DNA from: Rickettsiales bacterium
GTDB taxonomy: Bacteria; Pseudomonadota; Alphaproteobacteria; Rickettsiales; UBA998
Assembly: GCA_024304995.1 (NCBI GenBank)
Contig: JAMWZD010000001.1
Location: 255,472 to 319,471, forward strand
Direction: 5' to 3'
Length of the DNA stretch: 64,000 nt
The notes below the pieces were generated by a model. It ran no database searches. It worked only from the letters and a program-made list of their open reading frames with translations, and was not told the origin of the DNA. This document shows, one piece after another, positions 1-12,507 of the stretch. Position 1 is the stretch's first letter. Every line of letters starts with the position of its first letter. The translations under genes were made by a program, and so were the position numbers.

Positions 1-1539
1 CTGAAAGAATTTAAAGGGCTAAAAAAAGTGGATGTGGCAGGCCCTGGCTTTATTAATATGAGCTTTGAGCCATCCTTCTGGCAACAGGAACTTCACACCA
101 TTTTAAATGAACAAACATCTTATGGCACAAGTGAGATGGGTGAAGGAAAGCGGGTGAATATTGAGTATGTATCAGCTAATCCAACAGGACCATTGCATAT
201 TGGACATGCACGCGGTGCAGTGGTGGGGGATACACTAGCCAATCTGTTAAGCAAGGCTTCTTATGATGTTGTCAAGGAGTATTACATTAATGACGCTGGC
301 AATCAGATTGATGTACTAGCGGAATCCCTTTATGCGCGATACTTACAGTTGTTCGGACAGGATGCTGAAATTAAAGAAGGTATGTATCCTGGCGAATATC
401 TGATTGAGATTGCCCAGTCCATGAAAGAAGAAATGGGCGGATCTTTAATTGGTGAAGAAGTGGAAGAGTGGAAAGACGAAGTCAAACCGTTCGCTGTTGA
501 AAAAATGATGGAGCTCATCCGCGAGAATATGAAGCAACTTGGCGTGGAACATGAAGTATTCACATCTGAATTGTATTTGCAGGAAGAAAATTACGTTGAA
601 AATGGCATTGAAGAACTGAATGCAAAGGGTCTGATTTATCGCGGTGTGCTAGAGCCGCCAAAAGGCAAAGAGCCGCCAGAAGACTGGGAAGCTAAAGAAC
701 AGACATTGTTTAAATCCACTGAATATGGGGATGATAGTGACCGTCCTGTTATTAAATCAGATGGAAATTATACTTATTTTGCAGGTGACATTGCCTATAC
801 CAAACATAAGCTGGAACGTGACTTTGACACGCTGGTGATGGTACTCGGTGCAGATCATGGCGGTTATGTCAGCCGTATGCAGGCAATCGTGCAGGCAATG
901 AGCGAGGGTGAAACAGAACTAAAAGTGCAGTTGTGCCAACTGGTCAAATTGCTGGATGGCGGGCAGCCTGTCAAAATGTCCAAACGTGCGGGCAATTTTG
1001 TGCTGGTGGAAGATGTGGTGGAAGCCGTTGGCAAAGATGCGCTGCGGTTTCATATGCTGATGCGCAAGCCAGAACAGGCTTTGGATTTTGATTTGCAAAA
1101 GGTAACGGAACAAAGCAAAGATAATCCTGTATTTTACGTGCAATATGCTCATGCACGTTGCCAGTCTGTTCTGCGCAGCGCAAGCGTGGATGCTGAGTCC
1201 GCCTATCATGATTCGCAATATCCTGAAAAGGTGGATGTGAGTTTGCTTAAATCGGACAAAGAACTGCAACTGATTCAAACGCTTGCCAGCTTTCCGCGTG
1301 CCGTGGAACAGGCGGCAAAAGCCTATGAACCACACCGCATTGCCTATTTTCTGCAGGAATTGGCCGCTGAATTACACGGGTTATGGCATATTGGCAGTGG
1401 CGATGAACAGATGCGTTTTATCGTATCAGGCAATGAGAAGCTGACCACCGCGCGGTTGGCACTGGCGCGTTCAGTGGTCTCTGTCATTGCTTCAGGCTTG
1501 CATATTCTTGGTGTTGAACCTATGGATGAAATGCGCTAG
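1..1539 (+). CDS. argS: Arginyl-tRNA synthetase (5' end outside window)
   Basis: This cytoplasmic class I aminoacyl-tRNA synthetase charges tRNA-Arg with arginine. The frame is open to the first base of the window (LKEFKGLKKVDVAGPGFIN), so the true start lies upstream and roughly the first 70-80 residues are missing. The HIGH signature is visible in PTGPLHIGHARG and the KMSKS-type loop in VKMSKRAGNFV. The C-terminal part has the helical anticodon-binding character of the family and ends in EPMDEMR. A SPOR-domain gene follows after 32 bases on the same strand and nagZ after that, so the three are probably co-transcribed. Confidence 0.96.
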   Translation: MKEFKGLKKVDVAGPGFINMSFEPSFWQQELHTILNEQTSYGTSEMGEGKRVNIEYVSANPTGPLHIGHARGAVVGDTLANLLSKASYDVVKEYYINDAGNQIDVLAESLYARYLQLFGQDAEIKEGMYPGEYLIEIAQSMKEEMGGSLIGEEVEEWKDEVKPFAVEKMMELIRENMKQLGVEHEVFTSELYLQEENYVENGIEELNAKGLIYRGVLEPPKGKEPPEDWEAKEQTLFKSTEYGDDSDRPVIKSDGNYTYFAGDIAYTKHKLERDFDTLVMVLGADHGGYVSRMQAIVQAMSEGETELKVQLCQLVKLLDGGQPVKMSKRAGNFVLVEDVVEAVGKDALRFHMLMRKPEQALDFDLQKVTEQSKDNPVFYVQYAHARCQSVLRSASVDAESAYHDSQYPEKVDVSLLKSDKELQLIQTLASFPRAVEQAAKAYEPHRIAYFLQELAAELHGLWHIGSGDEQMRFIVSGNEKLTTARLALARSVVSVIASGLHILGVEPMDEMR

Positions 1540-1571
1540 GAATTAACATAGTAAAGATAAAGGAAAGACCG

Positions 1572-2468
1572 ATGAACAATAATGATTATGATGCAGAATT
1601 TGACCAACATGACTCATTCAGCAGTGCCAATGGTCTGCGCTGGATGTCAATGCTGGTGATTGTATTAATTATATTCGGTTTCTTTTCACTGGTCTGGTAT
1701 GCTTATAATGCAACGGACATGAGCACCCCTCAAGGCACAACTCCCGTTATTACAGCAGATAACCAGGATTACAAAATCAAGCCTGAAGATGTTGGCGGAT
1801 TGCGCGTGATTGATAAGGATATTGAAAGCTATCAACTGATGCGTCGTGACCCTTCTGCCATTGAAGAAGGCAAAGTGATTGAGCGTTTGCGCCCGCAGTC
1901 TGAAGCTCCTGTTATTGTGGAACGCATTGAAGAAGCAGAAGCAACTGTCGCCACAACGCAGCAGGACACAGAAGAAGCAACGAATGCAGCGGATGACGCA
2001 GCTGAAACATTATCTGCTGAGGCTGAGGATACAGCAGCAGACAAGCTGGATGTGCTGGTGAATGATGCAACACGCAAAACTTATGAAGTGATTGAAAGCA
2101 CAGACTCAGTAGATGTGGTGGCTCCTGTAAAGAAAAAGCCAGCGCCTATTCAGAAAATCGCCGAGCCTGCGCCTGAAAAGAAAGAAGTGATCAAAAAAGA
2201 AGAGCCTAAACCAGTGGCTGAGAGCGGTGTTTATGTGCAACTGGCTGCCATGCGTTCTGAAGCGGAAGCAGAGCGTTTATGGCGCAAGGTGAGCGAAACC
2301 CATAGCGGATTGCTCGGTGATAAAAGCCATTATGTTCAGCCTGTAGATGTGCCAGGAACAGGCAAACTCTATCGCCTTCGTGTCACAGGGATGGGCACAC
2401 ATAAAGCTGCGGCAGAACTTTGTTCAAAGCTGAAAGCACGTTCGCAAACCTGCATTGCATCAAAGTAA
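1572..2468 (+). CDS. SPOR-domain membrane protein
   Basis: This 298-residue protein has a cytoplasmic N-terminus of about 23 residues and one membrane segment (LRWMSMLVIVLIIFGFFSL and following residues, about 23-46). A long low-complexity Glu/Ala/Thr/Lys/Pro-rich region follows, and a SPOR domain covers about residues 220-298 (GVYVQLAAMRSEAEAERLWR onward). SPOR domains bind denuded glycan strands of septal peptidoglycan, so a role in cell division or envelope remodelling is likely. The Shine-Dalgarno-like AAAGGAAAG lies just before the ATG. It sits between argS and nagZ and ends 6 bases before nagZ, which fits an operon with a cell-wall theme. No FtsN assignment is made, because only the architecture is shared. 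Confidence 0.88.
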   Translation: MNNNDYDAEFDQHDSFSSANGLRWMSMLVIVLIIFGFFSLVWYAYNATDMSTPQGTTPVITADNQDYKIKPEDVGGLRVIDKDIESYQLMRRDPSAIEEGKVIERLRPQSEAPVIVERIEEAEATVATTQQDTEEATNAADDAAETLSAEAEDTAADKLDVLVNDATRKTYEVIESTDSVDVVAPVKKKPAPIQKIAEPAPEKKEVIKKEEPKPVAESGVYVQLAAMRSEAEAERLWRKVSETHSGLLGDKSHYVQPVDVPGTGKLYRLRVTGMGTHKAAAELCSKLKARSQTCIASK

Positions 2469-2474
2469 CGTTTT

Positions 2475-3428
2475 ATGACCAAAGGACTTGCCCCCGTCAT
2501 TTTCGGTTTGGAGCGTGAAGCGCTTACAGTACGTGAATATGCGTTATTTTCAAAAATTCGCCCTATCGGATATATCTTATTTGCGCGCAACTGCATTGAA
2601 CCAAAACAACTTGATGCGCTCATTGCAGATATTAAAGCAATTCATAAGGATTATACCCCGCTCATTCTGATTGATCAGGAAGGTGGACGTGTGGCGCGAC
2701 TAAAAGAACCGCATTGGGTCACACCCCCTGCCCCGCAAACCTATGCGGATATGGCGTGCAATTCGCTAGATAATGCATGTAATGCCGCGCGTGATGGCAG
2801 CAAAGTGATTGGTGAGAGTTTGATGGCACATGGCATCAATGTCAATTGCGCGCCCATGTGCGATGTGCGTTTTGAGCATAGCCATAATATCATTGGTGAC
2901 CGTGCTTATGGGACTGAACCAAAGCAGATTATTGCGTTAGCGCGCGAAGTGGCAAATGGCTTAAAAGATGCAGGCGTACTGCCCGTCATCAAACATATTC
3001 CAGGACACGGACGCGCCACGCTGGATTCCCACGCAGCGTTGCCCGTGGTGGATGCGTCACGCGAGGAATTGCAGATTGACTTTGAGCCATTCAAAGCACT
3101 AACTGATATTCCTTTAGCCATGACCGCGCATATTATTTACACCGCGCTGGATGCTGAGCAGCCTGCAACATGGTCTAAAACAGTCATAGATATTATTCGC
3201 AATGATATAGACTATCAGCACCTTATCATGAGTGATGATATCTGCATGAATGCGCTTACAGGAAGTTATGGCGAACGCGCACAAAAAACGCTGGATGCAG
3301 GGTGTGACATTGTGCTGCATTGTGACGGAAATTATGACGACATGGCAGAGATTGCAGAAGCTGTTAAAGACTATCCACTGATTGAAACATCTCAGCTGGA
3401 TGCAGTGTATAAGTGGCTGAAGACATAA
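2475..3428 (+). CDS. nagZ: Beta-N-acetylhexosaminidase, glycoside hydrolase family 3
   Basis: This 317-residue cytoplasmic enzyme removes N-acetylglucosamine from 1,6-anhydromuropeptides in peptidoglycan recycling. The family signature KHIPGHGRATLDSHAALP holds the His/Asp pair that serves as general acid/base. The catalytic Asp nucleophile is in the IMSDDICMNAL segment. Length matches a single-domain GH3 NagZ. It starts 6 bases after the SPOR gene and is probably translated from the same message. A hairpin just downstream separates it from the convergent small gene. Confidence 0.94.
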   Translation: MTKGLAPVIFGLEREALTVREYALFSKIRPIGYILFARNCIEPKQLDALIADIKAIHKDYTPLILIDQEGGRVARLKEPHWVTPPAPQTYADMACNSLDNACNAARDGSKVIGESLMAHGINVNCAPMCDVRFEHSHNIIGDRAYGTEPKQIIALAREVANGLKDAGVLPVIKHIPGHGRATLDSHAALPVVDASREELQIDFEPFKALTDIPLAMTAHIIYTALDAEQPATWSKTVIDIIRNDIDYQHLIMSDDICMNALTGSYGERAQKTLDAGCDIVLHCDGNYDDMAEIAEAVKDYPLIETSQLDAVYKWLKT

Positions 3429-3432
3429 AAAA

Positions 3433-3458
3433 GCCCCTATAACAGATGCTATAGGGGC
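3433..3458 (-). terminator. Intrinsic terminator between convergent genes
   Basis: An inverted repeat GCCCCTAT/ATAGGGGC encloses a short loop. A run of A on its left becomes a U-run when read on the minus strand, so it mainly ends the minus-strand gene at 3478-3909. It may also slow transcription leaving nagZ. Confidence 0.8.
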
Positions 3459-3477
3459 AGGTTATTGTTATGTAGCT

Positions 3478-3909
3478 TTAAGCAACATCAAATGCCTGAG
3501 CAATAATATCATTAATATTGATAGTATTGGTAGCGCCTTCAACACCTGTGAGCGTACCCGTGATATTGCCATTCGCATCTGTTGTAATAACAATATCATC
3601 CAGCCCAGCCCCTGTTTGTGCCTGAAGCTGCTGATCCACAGCAAGTAACTGATTCAAAGCACCATTATCCAGTCCTGTAGTTCCAGCCACCGCATCGGAA
3701 CGGCTTGCCAGATCCAGCAATCCATTAAAATCGAACGTCAAAGGCAGTGTGCTCGTTGCTGCCAGAGCACCACTTTGCTGCAATGTTGCTTCAACAAAGC
3801 TCGTAAATGCCTGATTACCGAATGTTTGCGCAGCAACATTGCCTGTAAAGCCAAAAGTATCGAGCAAAGATGCCGTTAAACCTAAATTAGATAATAAATT
3901 CACACTCAT
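3478..3909 (-). CDS. Small Ala/Gly/Asn-rich protein, paralogue of the next upstream gene
   Basis: This is a 143-residue protein of unknown family. I chose the ATG at 3909 because GGAGA lies just upstream; an ATG four codons earlier has no ribosome site. It is clearly homologous to the protein at 4114-4581. Both begin with MS(V/I)NLLSNLGL, then FGF(T/S)GxVAAQTFG, and share VAGTTGxDN, NQLLAVDQxLQxQTGAGL and a final GVEGATNT motif. There is no classical signal peptide and no membrane segment. The composition (Asp, Asn, Gly, Thr; few Lys or Arg) resembles surface or secreted repeat proteins, but that is inference. Each copy has its own terminator, so they are probably separate transcription units. 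Confidence 0.8.
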   Translation of the reverse strand: MSVNLLSNLGLTASLLDTFGFTGNVAAQTFGNQAFTSFVEATLQQSGALAATSTLPLTFDFNGLLDLASRSDAVAGTTGLDNGALNQLLAVDQQLQAQTGAGLDDIVITTDANGNITGTLTGVEGATNTININDIIAQAFDVA

Positions 3910-4054
3910 TTTTTTCTCCATTTTAAATCAGTGAATTTATATCTGTAGCGCATTAATTTAAATTCACAACCATTATTTCTGATCAGATAATATTAAACTA
4001 CATTATATTTATCGGAAAAATAAAAAGTTCTGTTCAGTAGAATATCAAACATAA

Positions 4055-4093
4055 AAAAAGCCCTTGTTATCACCTGAATAACAAAGGCTTTTT
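4055..4093 (-). terminator. Intrinsic terminator after second small paralogue
   Basis: Arms of 16 bases (AAAAAGCCCTTGTTAT and ATAACAAAGGCTTTTT) pair with one mismatch around a 7-base loop and are flanked by A/T runs. It lies directly after the minus-strand gene at 4114-4581. Confidence 0.85.
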
Positions 4094-4113
4094 AAAAATG
4101 TGACTTGTTTAAA

Positions 4114-4581
4114 TTAGCCAGCCAGCAAACCAAACACCTGATCAGCGGAAATCTGATCCAATGCATTATTTAACTCATCACCCACATTCACTGTGTTCGT
4201 TGCACCTTCAACACCGTTCAATGATGCAGTTACATTGCCATTTGCATCCACACTGCTCACAGTAATATCATTCAGACCTGCGCCTGTTTGAGATTGTAAC
4301 GTCTGATCCACTGCAAGCAGTTGGTTCACGGCACTATTGTCCTGACCTGTTGTGCCTGCAACATTGTCTGATGACGCAGCCAGATCCAGCAGGTCTGTTG
4401 TGTTGACGGTCACAGGAGTGTTTACATTCGCCACTTCAGGAGTTGTCAATTGTGCCTGTGCCTGCACAAAACTATTATATGCCTCTACGCCAAATGTTTG
4501 CGCTGCAACAGTTCCCGAAAAACCGAATGCATCCATCAGTGAAGCAGAAAGCCCCAGATTTGAAAGTAAATTTATGCTCAT
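4114..4581 (-). CDS. Small Ala/Gly/Asn-rich protein, paralogue of downstream gene
   Basis: This is a 155-residue protein of unknown family, similar along its whole length to the one at 3478-3909, so the pair arose by tandem duplication. AGGAGA precedes the ATG at good spacing. The N-terminal motif MSINLLSNLGLSASLMDAFG and the central GTTGQDNSAVNQLLAVDQ block are conserved between the two. The C-terminus adds a short helix (NALDQISADQVFGLLAG) that the paralogue lacks. No signal peptide, metal site or catalytic motif is visible. A histidine kinase gene lies upstream on the same strand after about 63 bases. Confidence 0.82.
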   Translation of the reverse strand: MSINLLSNLGLSASLMDAFGFSGTVAAQTFGVEAYNSFVQAQAQLTTPEVANVNTPVTVNTTDLLDLAASSDNVAGTTGQDNSAVNQLLAVDQTLQSQTGAGLNDITVSSVDANGNVTASLNGVEGATNTVNVGDELNNALDQISADQVFGLLAG

Positions 4582-4644
4582 TATATCTCCTGTCCTATCA
4601 TTAAAAAGCGCAAGCTATAGCAAGAGGGCGCAGGTTACAAGTTT

Positions 4645-6204
4645 CTATTGCGGAATTTTAATTTTAAATAATGCGCCCTTGATGCTTTCTTCCGTCTGAA
4701 TGGTTCCGCCATAATGTTTCAGCAGGCTCTGAACAATGCGCAGTCCCAGCCCTGTGCCTCCTTCCGCGCGTTTGGTGGTGAAAAATGCGTCAAAGACTTT
4801 GTGCTGATTTGCACTTGAGATCCCTTCTCCATTGTCCTGAACTGATAAGACTATCTGCCTATCCTGCTCAGTGGCTGAAATGGATATCTCGTTTGCGCCA
4901 TGCTGCGCAGCATTATCACATAAATTCACTAAAATGCTTTCCAGATGCTCCTGCGAAAGTGGCAATCTGTCTGGCAGATTGTTACTGCGCACTGCAAGCT
5001 GTCTGTCTGCATATCGCGCTTTTAGGGCATTCACCAAATGCGCCACATCTGTTGTGTCAGAGGAACTGTTAATATTATCCGCTTTCGCCAATTCCAAAAG
5101 GCGCTGCATCAACCGTTTCATGCGGTCTGCATCCTGCGCGATGTTGGAAAGAAAACGCTGCTTCGTTGCAGTGTCCATACTTTCCATATCATCCAGCAGC
5201 AATTCAACTGCTCCCTGAATGGCAGTGACAGGCGTTTTAAATTCATGGGATACGGAAAGCGCAAATTCTCGGATATATTCCGAGCGTTCATGCAACGTTA
5301 GCGCCATATTTCTGAAACGCTCTCCCAGCATATTTATTTCACGTACCCCGCCTGCATCAAGTGTTTTCATGGCATTCACATCACCTTTTGAAAAAGCATC
5401 AATGGCGCGAATAAGGCGATGTATAGGACGGGCAATGCTATATGATGTGACTAACGCAATGATGAGAGTGAGCAGCAATATGCTTAGTCCTGCAATAATC
5501 ACTTTTTCCTTTTCAGCATAAAGATGTTTCAGGATGTTTTTCGGCGTACGTGAAAGATAAATCACACCTAAAATGCGCCCATTCTGCTGCACGGGATATG
5601 CGGTAAATACCCGCGTCCCCGTGCCGCGGCTGATGGATGCGATGGTAGGCGGCGGATTGTCTGACACTCTATCCCGAATCACGCTGGCATATTCACCCTG
5701 CAAGGCTCGCTGCACTTCATAGAAATCTGAAAAATCCTGCCCTATCTCATCACTCCCCGCTACCACTACGCCGTTATAGTCCAACACCCGAATGCCAGAA
5801 AGCGTTGTGCGCTGCGCGTGCTTCAATGCGGGGTAAATCATATTTCCAGCCTGCAGCGCCAGTGCATTTGCAATCGTAGCTGTGCCTTGGGGTCTGCGCG
5901 GAAGCAGTGGCACATGCGATAAATCAATTTGCGGCTGAATGGGGGTGTAATATTCGTCCGTCTTCGGTGCAGATATAATTCTGCCATAATCATTTGGCGC
6001 ACCTGCACGTTGCAACGCATCTGCATACATACTGCCCATCACAGCAGATTGTGCAATCAGCTCAGACTCAGTCTGCTGCACCAGTGCATTTTCATAAAAA
6101 CGGAAAAAGAACAGCCCAAACAGCGGCAACAGCAGCACAGCAAGATTCACCACCAGCAGCACCAGTTTCAGGCGCAGTTTAAAGCGTTTTCCCGTATGGC
6201 TCAT
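4645..6204 (-). CDS. Membrane sensor histidine kinase
   Basis: This 519-residue inner-membrane kinase probably phosphorylates the response regulator encoded just upstream. A first membrane segment lies at about residues 12-35, followed by a periplasmic sensor region of about 190 residues (double-Cache-like size). A second segment is at about 234-256, then HAMP (SIARPIHRLIRAIDAFSKGD). The phospho-acceptor His is at about 320 in VSHEFKTPVTAIQGAVELLL, and an ATPase domain carries N (LCDNAAQHG) and G boxes (DNGEGIS, GTGLGL). Its ATG overlaps the regulator stop in an ATGA junction, so the two are translationally coupled. The signal is unknown. The layout resembles CreC/ChvG-type kinases, but I do not assign a symbol. 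Confidence 0.92.
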   Translation of the reverse strand: MSHTGKRFKLRLKLVLLVVNLAVLLLPLFGLFFFRFYENALVQQTESELIAQSAVMGSMYADALQRAGAPNDYGRIISAPKTDEYYTPIQPQIDLSHVPLLPRRPQGTATIANALALQAGNMIYPALKHAQRTTLSGIRVLDYNGVVVAGSDEIGQDFSDFYEVQRALQGEYASVIRDRVSDNPPPTIASISRGTGTRVFTAYPVQQNGRILGVIYLSRTPKNILKHLYAEKEKVIIAGLSILLLTLIIALVTSYSIARPIHRLIRAIDAFSKGDVNAMKTLDAGGVREINMLGERFRNMALTLHERSEYIREFALSVSHEFKTPVTAIQGAVELLLDDMESMDTATKQRFLSNIAQDADRMKRLMQRLLELAKADNINSSSDTTDVAHLVNALKARYADRQLAVRSNNLPDRLPLSQEHLESILVNLCDNAAQHGANEISISATEQDRQIVLSVQDNGEGISSANQHKVFDAFFTTKRAEGGTGLGLRIVQSLLKHYGGTIQTEESIKGALFKIKIPQ

Positions 6205-6875
6205 AAAGCGAGTTTATATCCCACGCCGCGCACCGTTTGCACCGCGTCCTTGCACCCTGCATCAGCGAGCTTTTGGCGAATATTGCGAATATGACTGTCA
6301 ATCGTGCGGTCGCTCACGTAAATATTGCTGTCATATGCCATGTCCATCATCTGGTCGCGCGTGAACACCCGCTTTGGCTGGCGCATCATGCCTGCAAGCA
6401 TGGCAAATTCAGTGCTGGTGAAAGTGATGTCTTTTCCTTCCCAACTGACCTGAAACAATTCCTGATGCAACACTAACTCGCCTACACGCAATATATTCTC
6501 AGGGTGCATCTGCTTTGGCTGGCTGCGTTTTAAAATTGCTTTCACCCGCGCCACTAATTCCCGCGGGCTGAACGGTTTGGTGACGTAATCATCTGCGCCA
6601 AGCTCCAGCCCAAGCACACGGTCAATTTCTTCATCGCAGGATGAAAGGAACAGGATTGGCACATCAGAGTGTTTGCGGATTTGCCGACACACTTCCAGCC
6701 CGTCCATCTCTGGCATGTGAATGTCTAAAATCAGCATGTCGCATGATGCGTTATATTGCTTCAATGCTTGCGCCCCATCAAGCGCTTCCACCACATTAAA
6801 GCCAGCTTTCTCCAGCGCGTAACGCACTACATCCAGAATGTGTGGGTCATCATCTGCAACGACGATAGTAGTCAT
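6201..6875 (-). CDS. OmpR-family DNA-binding response regulator
   Basis: This 224-residue regulator has an N-terminal receiver domain: acidic pocket DDD at residues 8-10, phospho-acceptor Asp at about 51 in LILDIHMPEMDG, and the conserved Lys in YVTKPFSPREL. A C-terminal winged-helix domain follows (VFTRDQMMDMAYD, then RTIDSHIRNIRQKL and VRGVGYKL). I place the start at 6875, where GGGAGA precedes the ATG. A longer frame to 6902 lacks a ribosome site. The 5' end overlaps the 3' end of the DUF4173-like gene by 26 bases, and the 3' end overlaps the kinase start, so all three form a tight operon. Confidence 0.93.
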   Translation of the reverse strand: MTTIVVADDDPHILDVVRYALEKAGFNVVEALDGAQALKQYNASCDMLILDIHMPEMDGLEVCRQIRKHSDVPILFLSSCDEEIDRVLGLELGADDYVTKPFSPRELVARVKAILKRSQPKQMHPENILRVGELVLHQELFQVSWEGKDITFTSTEFAMLAGMMRQPKRVFTRDQMMDMAYDSNIYVSDRTIDSHIRNIRQKLADAGCKDAVQTVRGVGYKLAL

Positions 6876-8286
6876 TACAATTCTCCCATGCGCGTGAAAC
6901 ACGTTCTTTTGTTAATATACGGGACGCACTCAATGTCTGATTTCTCCAATCCGTTTCCTTAAATGTATAACGTCTTATAATTTCATTTGCTTCATTAATA
7001 TAGCCATAACGCTCTAACGGGATAATCGCATCTTTGCCTAATTCCATAATATAATATAAATCTGGTTTATCATCCTGCGCAAGATTTACCTCTGCAATCA
7101 TGCTGCCTATATTCACTAGACTTACTGCACATAACATTGAAAATAATGTGAGGAGATTGACATTAATCAGCCACTGATTGCTTTTCTGTTTCAGATTGCG
7201 AAGAATGATCCAGCCAAGCCCACATGCCACCATACCCATCCAGATAAATGCATAGACGCGCAAATATGTCAGCCCATATTCTTCAACGTAGAGCCATGTG
7301 CGATAGATGCTTGAGATGACCAGCAGAATATTTTGCACAATCCAGATGTAAATAAGCGTGGAGATGCTTTTATCAGTGCGCACGTCTTCACCCAGATTAT
7401 GCGCGAGCAACACAAACCCGGCCGCCAGCAACGCAGTCGCAATTAATGGGTATGCCCCGCGATGCGCATAGGCGGCATAGCTGATGCCATCTGGTAAAAC
7501 CGCATCTGACCATAAATACCCAATATCCATTATAGTCTGCGCAGCGAACAGCACGTTAAACATAATAAGTGAACGTAATAACGACTCTTTGGATAGCAGC
7601 CAGTGCGAGCGGTGCGTGATGACTATATCAGCATGTGTTTCATATGGCGCAACCACTGGTCGAATAAATCGGAACAAAAAACAACATGTTATCAGCCAGA
7701 ATATTATACGTGCGGAGGATATATTGGGTAACACCTCCCCAATATCAAATTGGAAAATCAGTTCTTCCATGATCGGGTTGGCATAGGCAAACAACATCAG
7801 AAATAATAATGACATGCATACAGGAAGCGCCCATTGTTTGATAAGCATTTCATAACGGTTCACATATCGCGCTTTTGGCATGTAACGCAGCAATTTGGAT
7901 GCTGCAGAAAATAATGCTCCCATAAATAGCACAAGCTGTCTCAATGCAGAAAGTAGCAGCTGCATCATATCGTCCGTCATACCGCGTTTGGAAATAACAG
8001 CCAGTGAACTGATGCCAATAATAATCAATATGATTGATAACTGACTACTGCGCTGAAGCAGCCATACACACTGCACCAAAATCAATATATAGATTATTTT
8101 TCCAAAAGATGATTCAACCGCTTTGGGATTATGCATAATAAGCGCGACACATACTAGCGCAGCATATAACCCCGTCACCCAACCTGCAGAATGTCCGTAA
8201 AACAGGTAATCTGCCAGCGCCGCAAGCACAGTGATAGTGATGCATTTCAAACGAAAGGATGTGGAAAAATGATGAATATTCTTCAT
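6850..8286 (-). CDS. Multi-pass membrane protein, DUF4173-like
   Basis: This protein is about 478 residues with roughly a dozen hydrophobic segments, for example ITITVLAALADYLFYG near the N-terminus and a mid-protein WALPVCMSLLFLMLFAYANP. The pattern and the segment ending in SSIYRTWLYVEEYGLTYLRV fit the DUF4153/DUF4173 group of bacterial membrane proteins, whose role is unknown. I chose the start at 8286 because GAGGAGG lies upstream. The frame stays open further upstream without a ribosome site and with atypical composition. It is the first gene of an operon with a two-component system whose regulator gene it overlaps, so it may take part in sensing or be a regulated partner. Confidence 0.85.
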   Translation of the reverse strand: MKNIHHFSTSFRLKCITITVLAALADYLFYGHSAGWVTGLYAALVCVALIMHNPKAVESSFGKIIYILILVQCVWLLQRSSQLSIILIIIGISSLAVISKRGMTDDMMQLLLSALRQLVLFMGALFSAASKLLRYMPKARYVNRYEMLIKQWALPVCMSLLFLMLFAYANPIMEELIFQFDIGEVLPNISSARIIFWLITCCFLFRFIRPVVAPYETHADIVITHRSHWLLSKESLLRSLIMFNVLFAAQTIMDIGYLWSDAVLPDGISYAAYAHRGAYPLIATALLAAGFVLLAHNLGEDVRTDKSISTLIYIWIVQNILLVISSIYRTWLYVEEYGLTYLRVYAFIWMGMVACGLGWIILRNLKQKSNQWLINVNLLTLFSMLCAVSLVNIGSMIAEVNLAQDDKPDLYYIMELGKDAIIPLERYGYINEANEIIRRYTFKETDWRNQTLSASRILTKERVSRAWENCNDYYRRCR

Positions 8287-8534
8287 TGCGCTGCCTCCTC
8301 TTTCTCTTCGCTCCCCTCTTCCAGCCACCAGCCATCGCGCTGCAAGGCTGGCGGGGCGATGTCTCCCATGTGAAATAATGTCTGATGTAGCTGCACTATG
8401 TTTGAATATGTCATGCTGCATAGAGTATGCCATGACTATGCAATAATAATGACGGCTATGTGCAAATTTCGTGCAGACGCAAAAAAGGGAGTTGCAACCC
8501 AAGCCGCAACTCTCTCTTCAACAGGGAAACAAAA

Positions 8535-11823
<3,289 letters not shown>

Positions 11824-11880
11824 GACATTTACATAGAAATTATAGGTGCTATATATATGTAAACTGAAATCTTAAAAAAC

Positions 11881-12507
11881 ATGTCATCTCTACCTTATAT
11901 AACTGCTCCAGGAAATATCGACAAAGCTTTAAACGAGATAAAAAAAGCAGCTACACCCGATAAAGCAAGTCAAGATTTTGTAAAAACTATATTGAAAATA
12001 CCTGGTGGTTCTGGTGATCAAATGACTGCATTTCTAAAAAAGATTGGTCTAGCTAATTCTGATGGCTCACCAAGCAAAAAATATTTAAATTTCAGAAACC
12101 CTACTAAGTCAGGAAAAGCTATTGCTGAAGCAGTTCGTTTTGCTTACAGCCCTTTATATATAAGAAATGAGTATATGCATGAGTTAGGAGAAGAGGAACT
12201 AACTGGTCTTGTGGTAGAAGAAACAGGTCAAGCTCACGATTCCAACACAGTAAAACTAATAGTTAGCTGTATCAAAAATTTAAAAAAACATGCAGATTTT
12301 GAAATTATTTCAGAAACAATTAATCCCAGAATGCCATTACCAGATAAACCAGAAGTGGATCAACCTTCGCCAAAAAGTTCACAAGAATTTGGTTTAAACT
12401 TGGGTTATACAATTAATCTAAATTTGCCTGCTACTACTGACGCAGCAGTATTTGATGCAATATTCAAAAGTCTTAAAGAACACTTACTTACTAAAGAAGA
12501 TGCCTAA
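11881..12507 (+). CDS. DUF5343-like protein
   Basis: This 208-residue protein resembles DUF5343 proteins. The N-terminal block (LPYITAPGNIDKALNEIKKA) is followed by SDGSPSKKYLNFRNP, SGKAIAEAVR and ELTGLVVEETG, and by a KLIVSCIKNLKKHADFE helix, all typical of that family. The fold is probably a winged helix-like nucleic-acid or protein binding domain; no enzyme motif is visible. The gene is AT-rich compared with oxyR and overlaps the next gene by 8 bases (ATGCCTAA). The partner has a HEPN-like RNase signature, so the pair may be an antitoxin/sensor and toxin, or a two-gene defence module. Confidence 0.8.
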   Translation: MSSLPYITAPGNIDKALNEIKKAATPDKASQDFVKTILKIPGGSGDQMTAFLKKIGLANSDGSPSKKYLNFRNPTKSGKAIAEAVRFAYSPLYIRNEYMHELGEEELTGLVVEETGQAHDSNTVKLIVSCIKNLKKHADFEIISETINPRMPLPDKPEVDQPSPKSSQEFGLNLGYTINLNLPATTDAAVFDAIFKSLKEHLLTKEDA

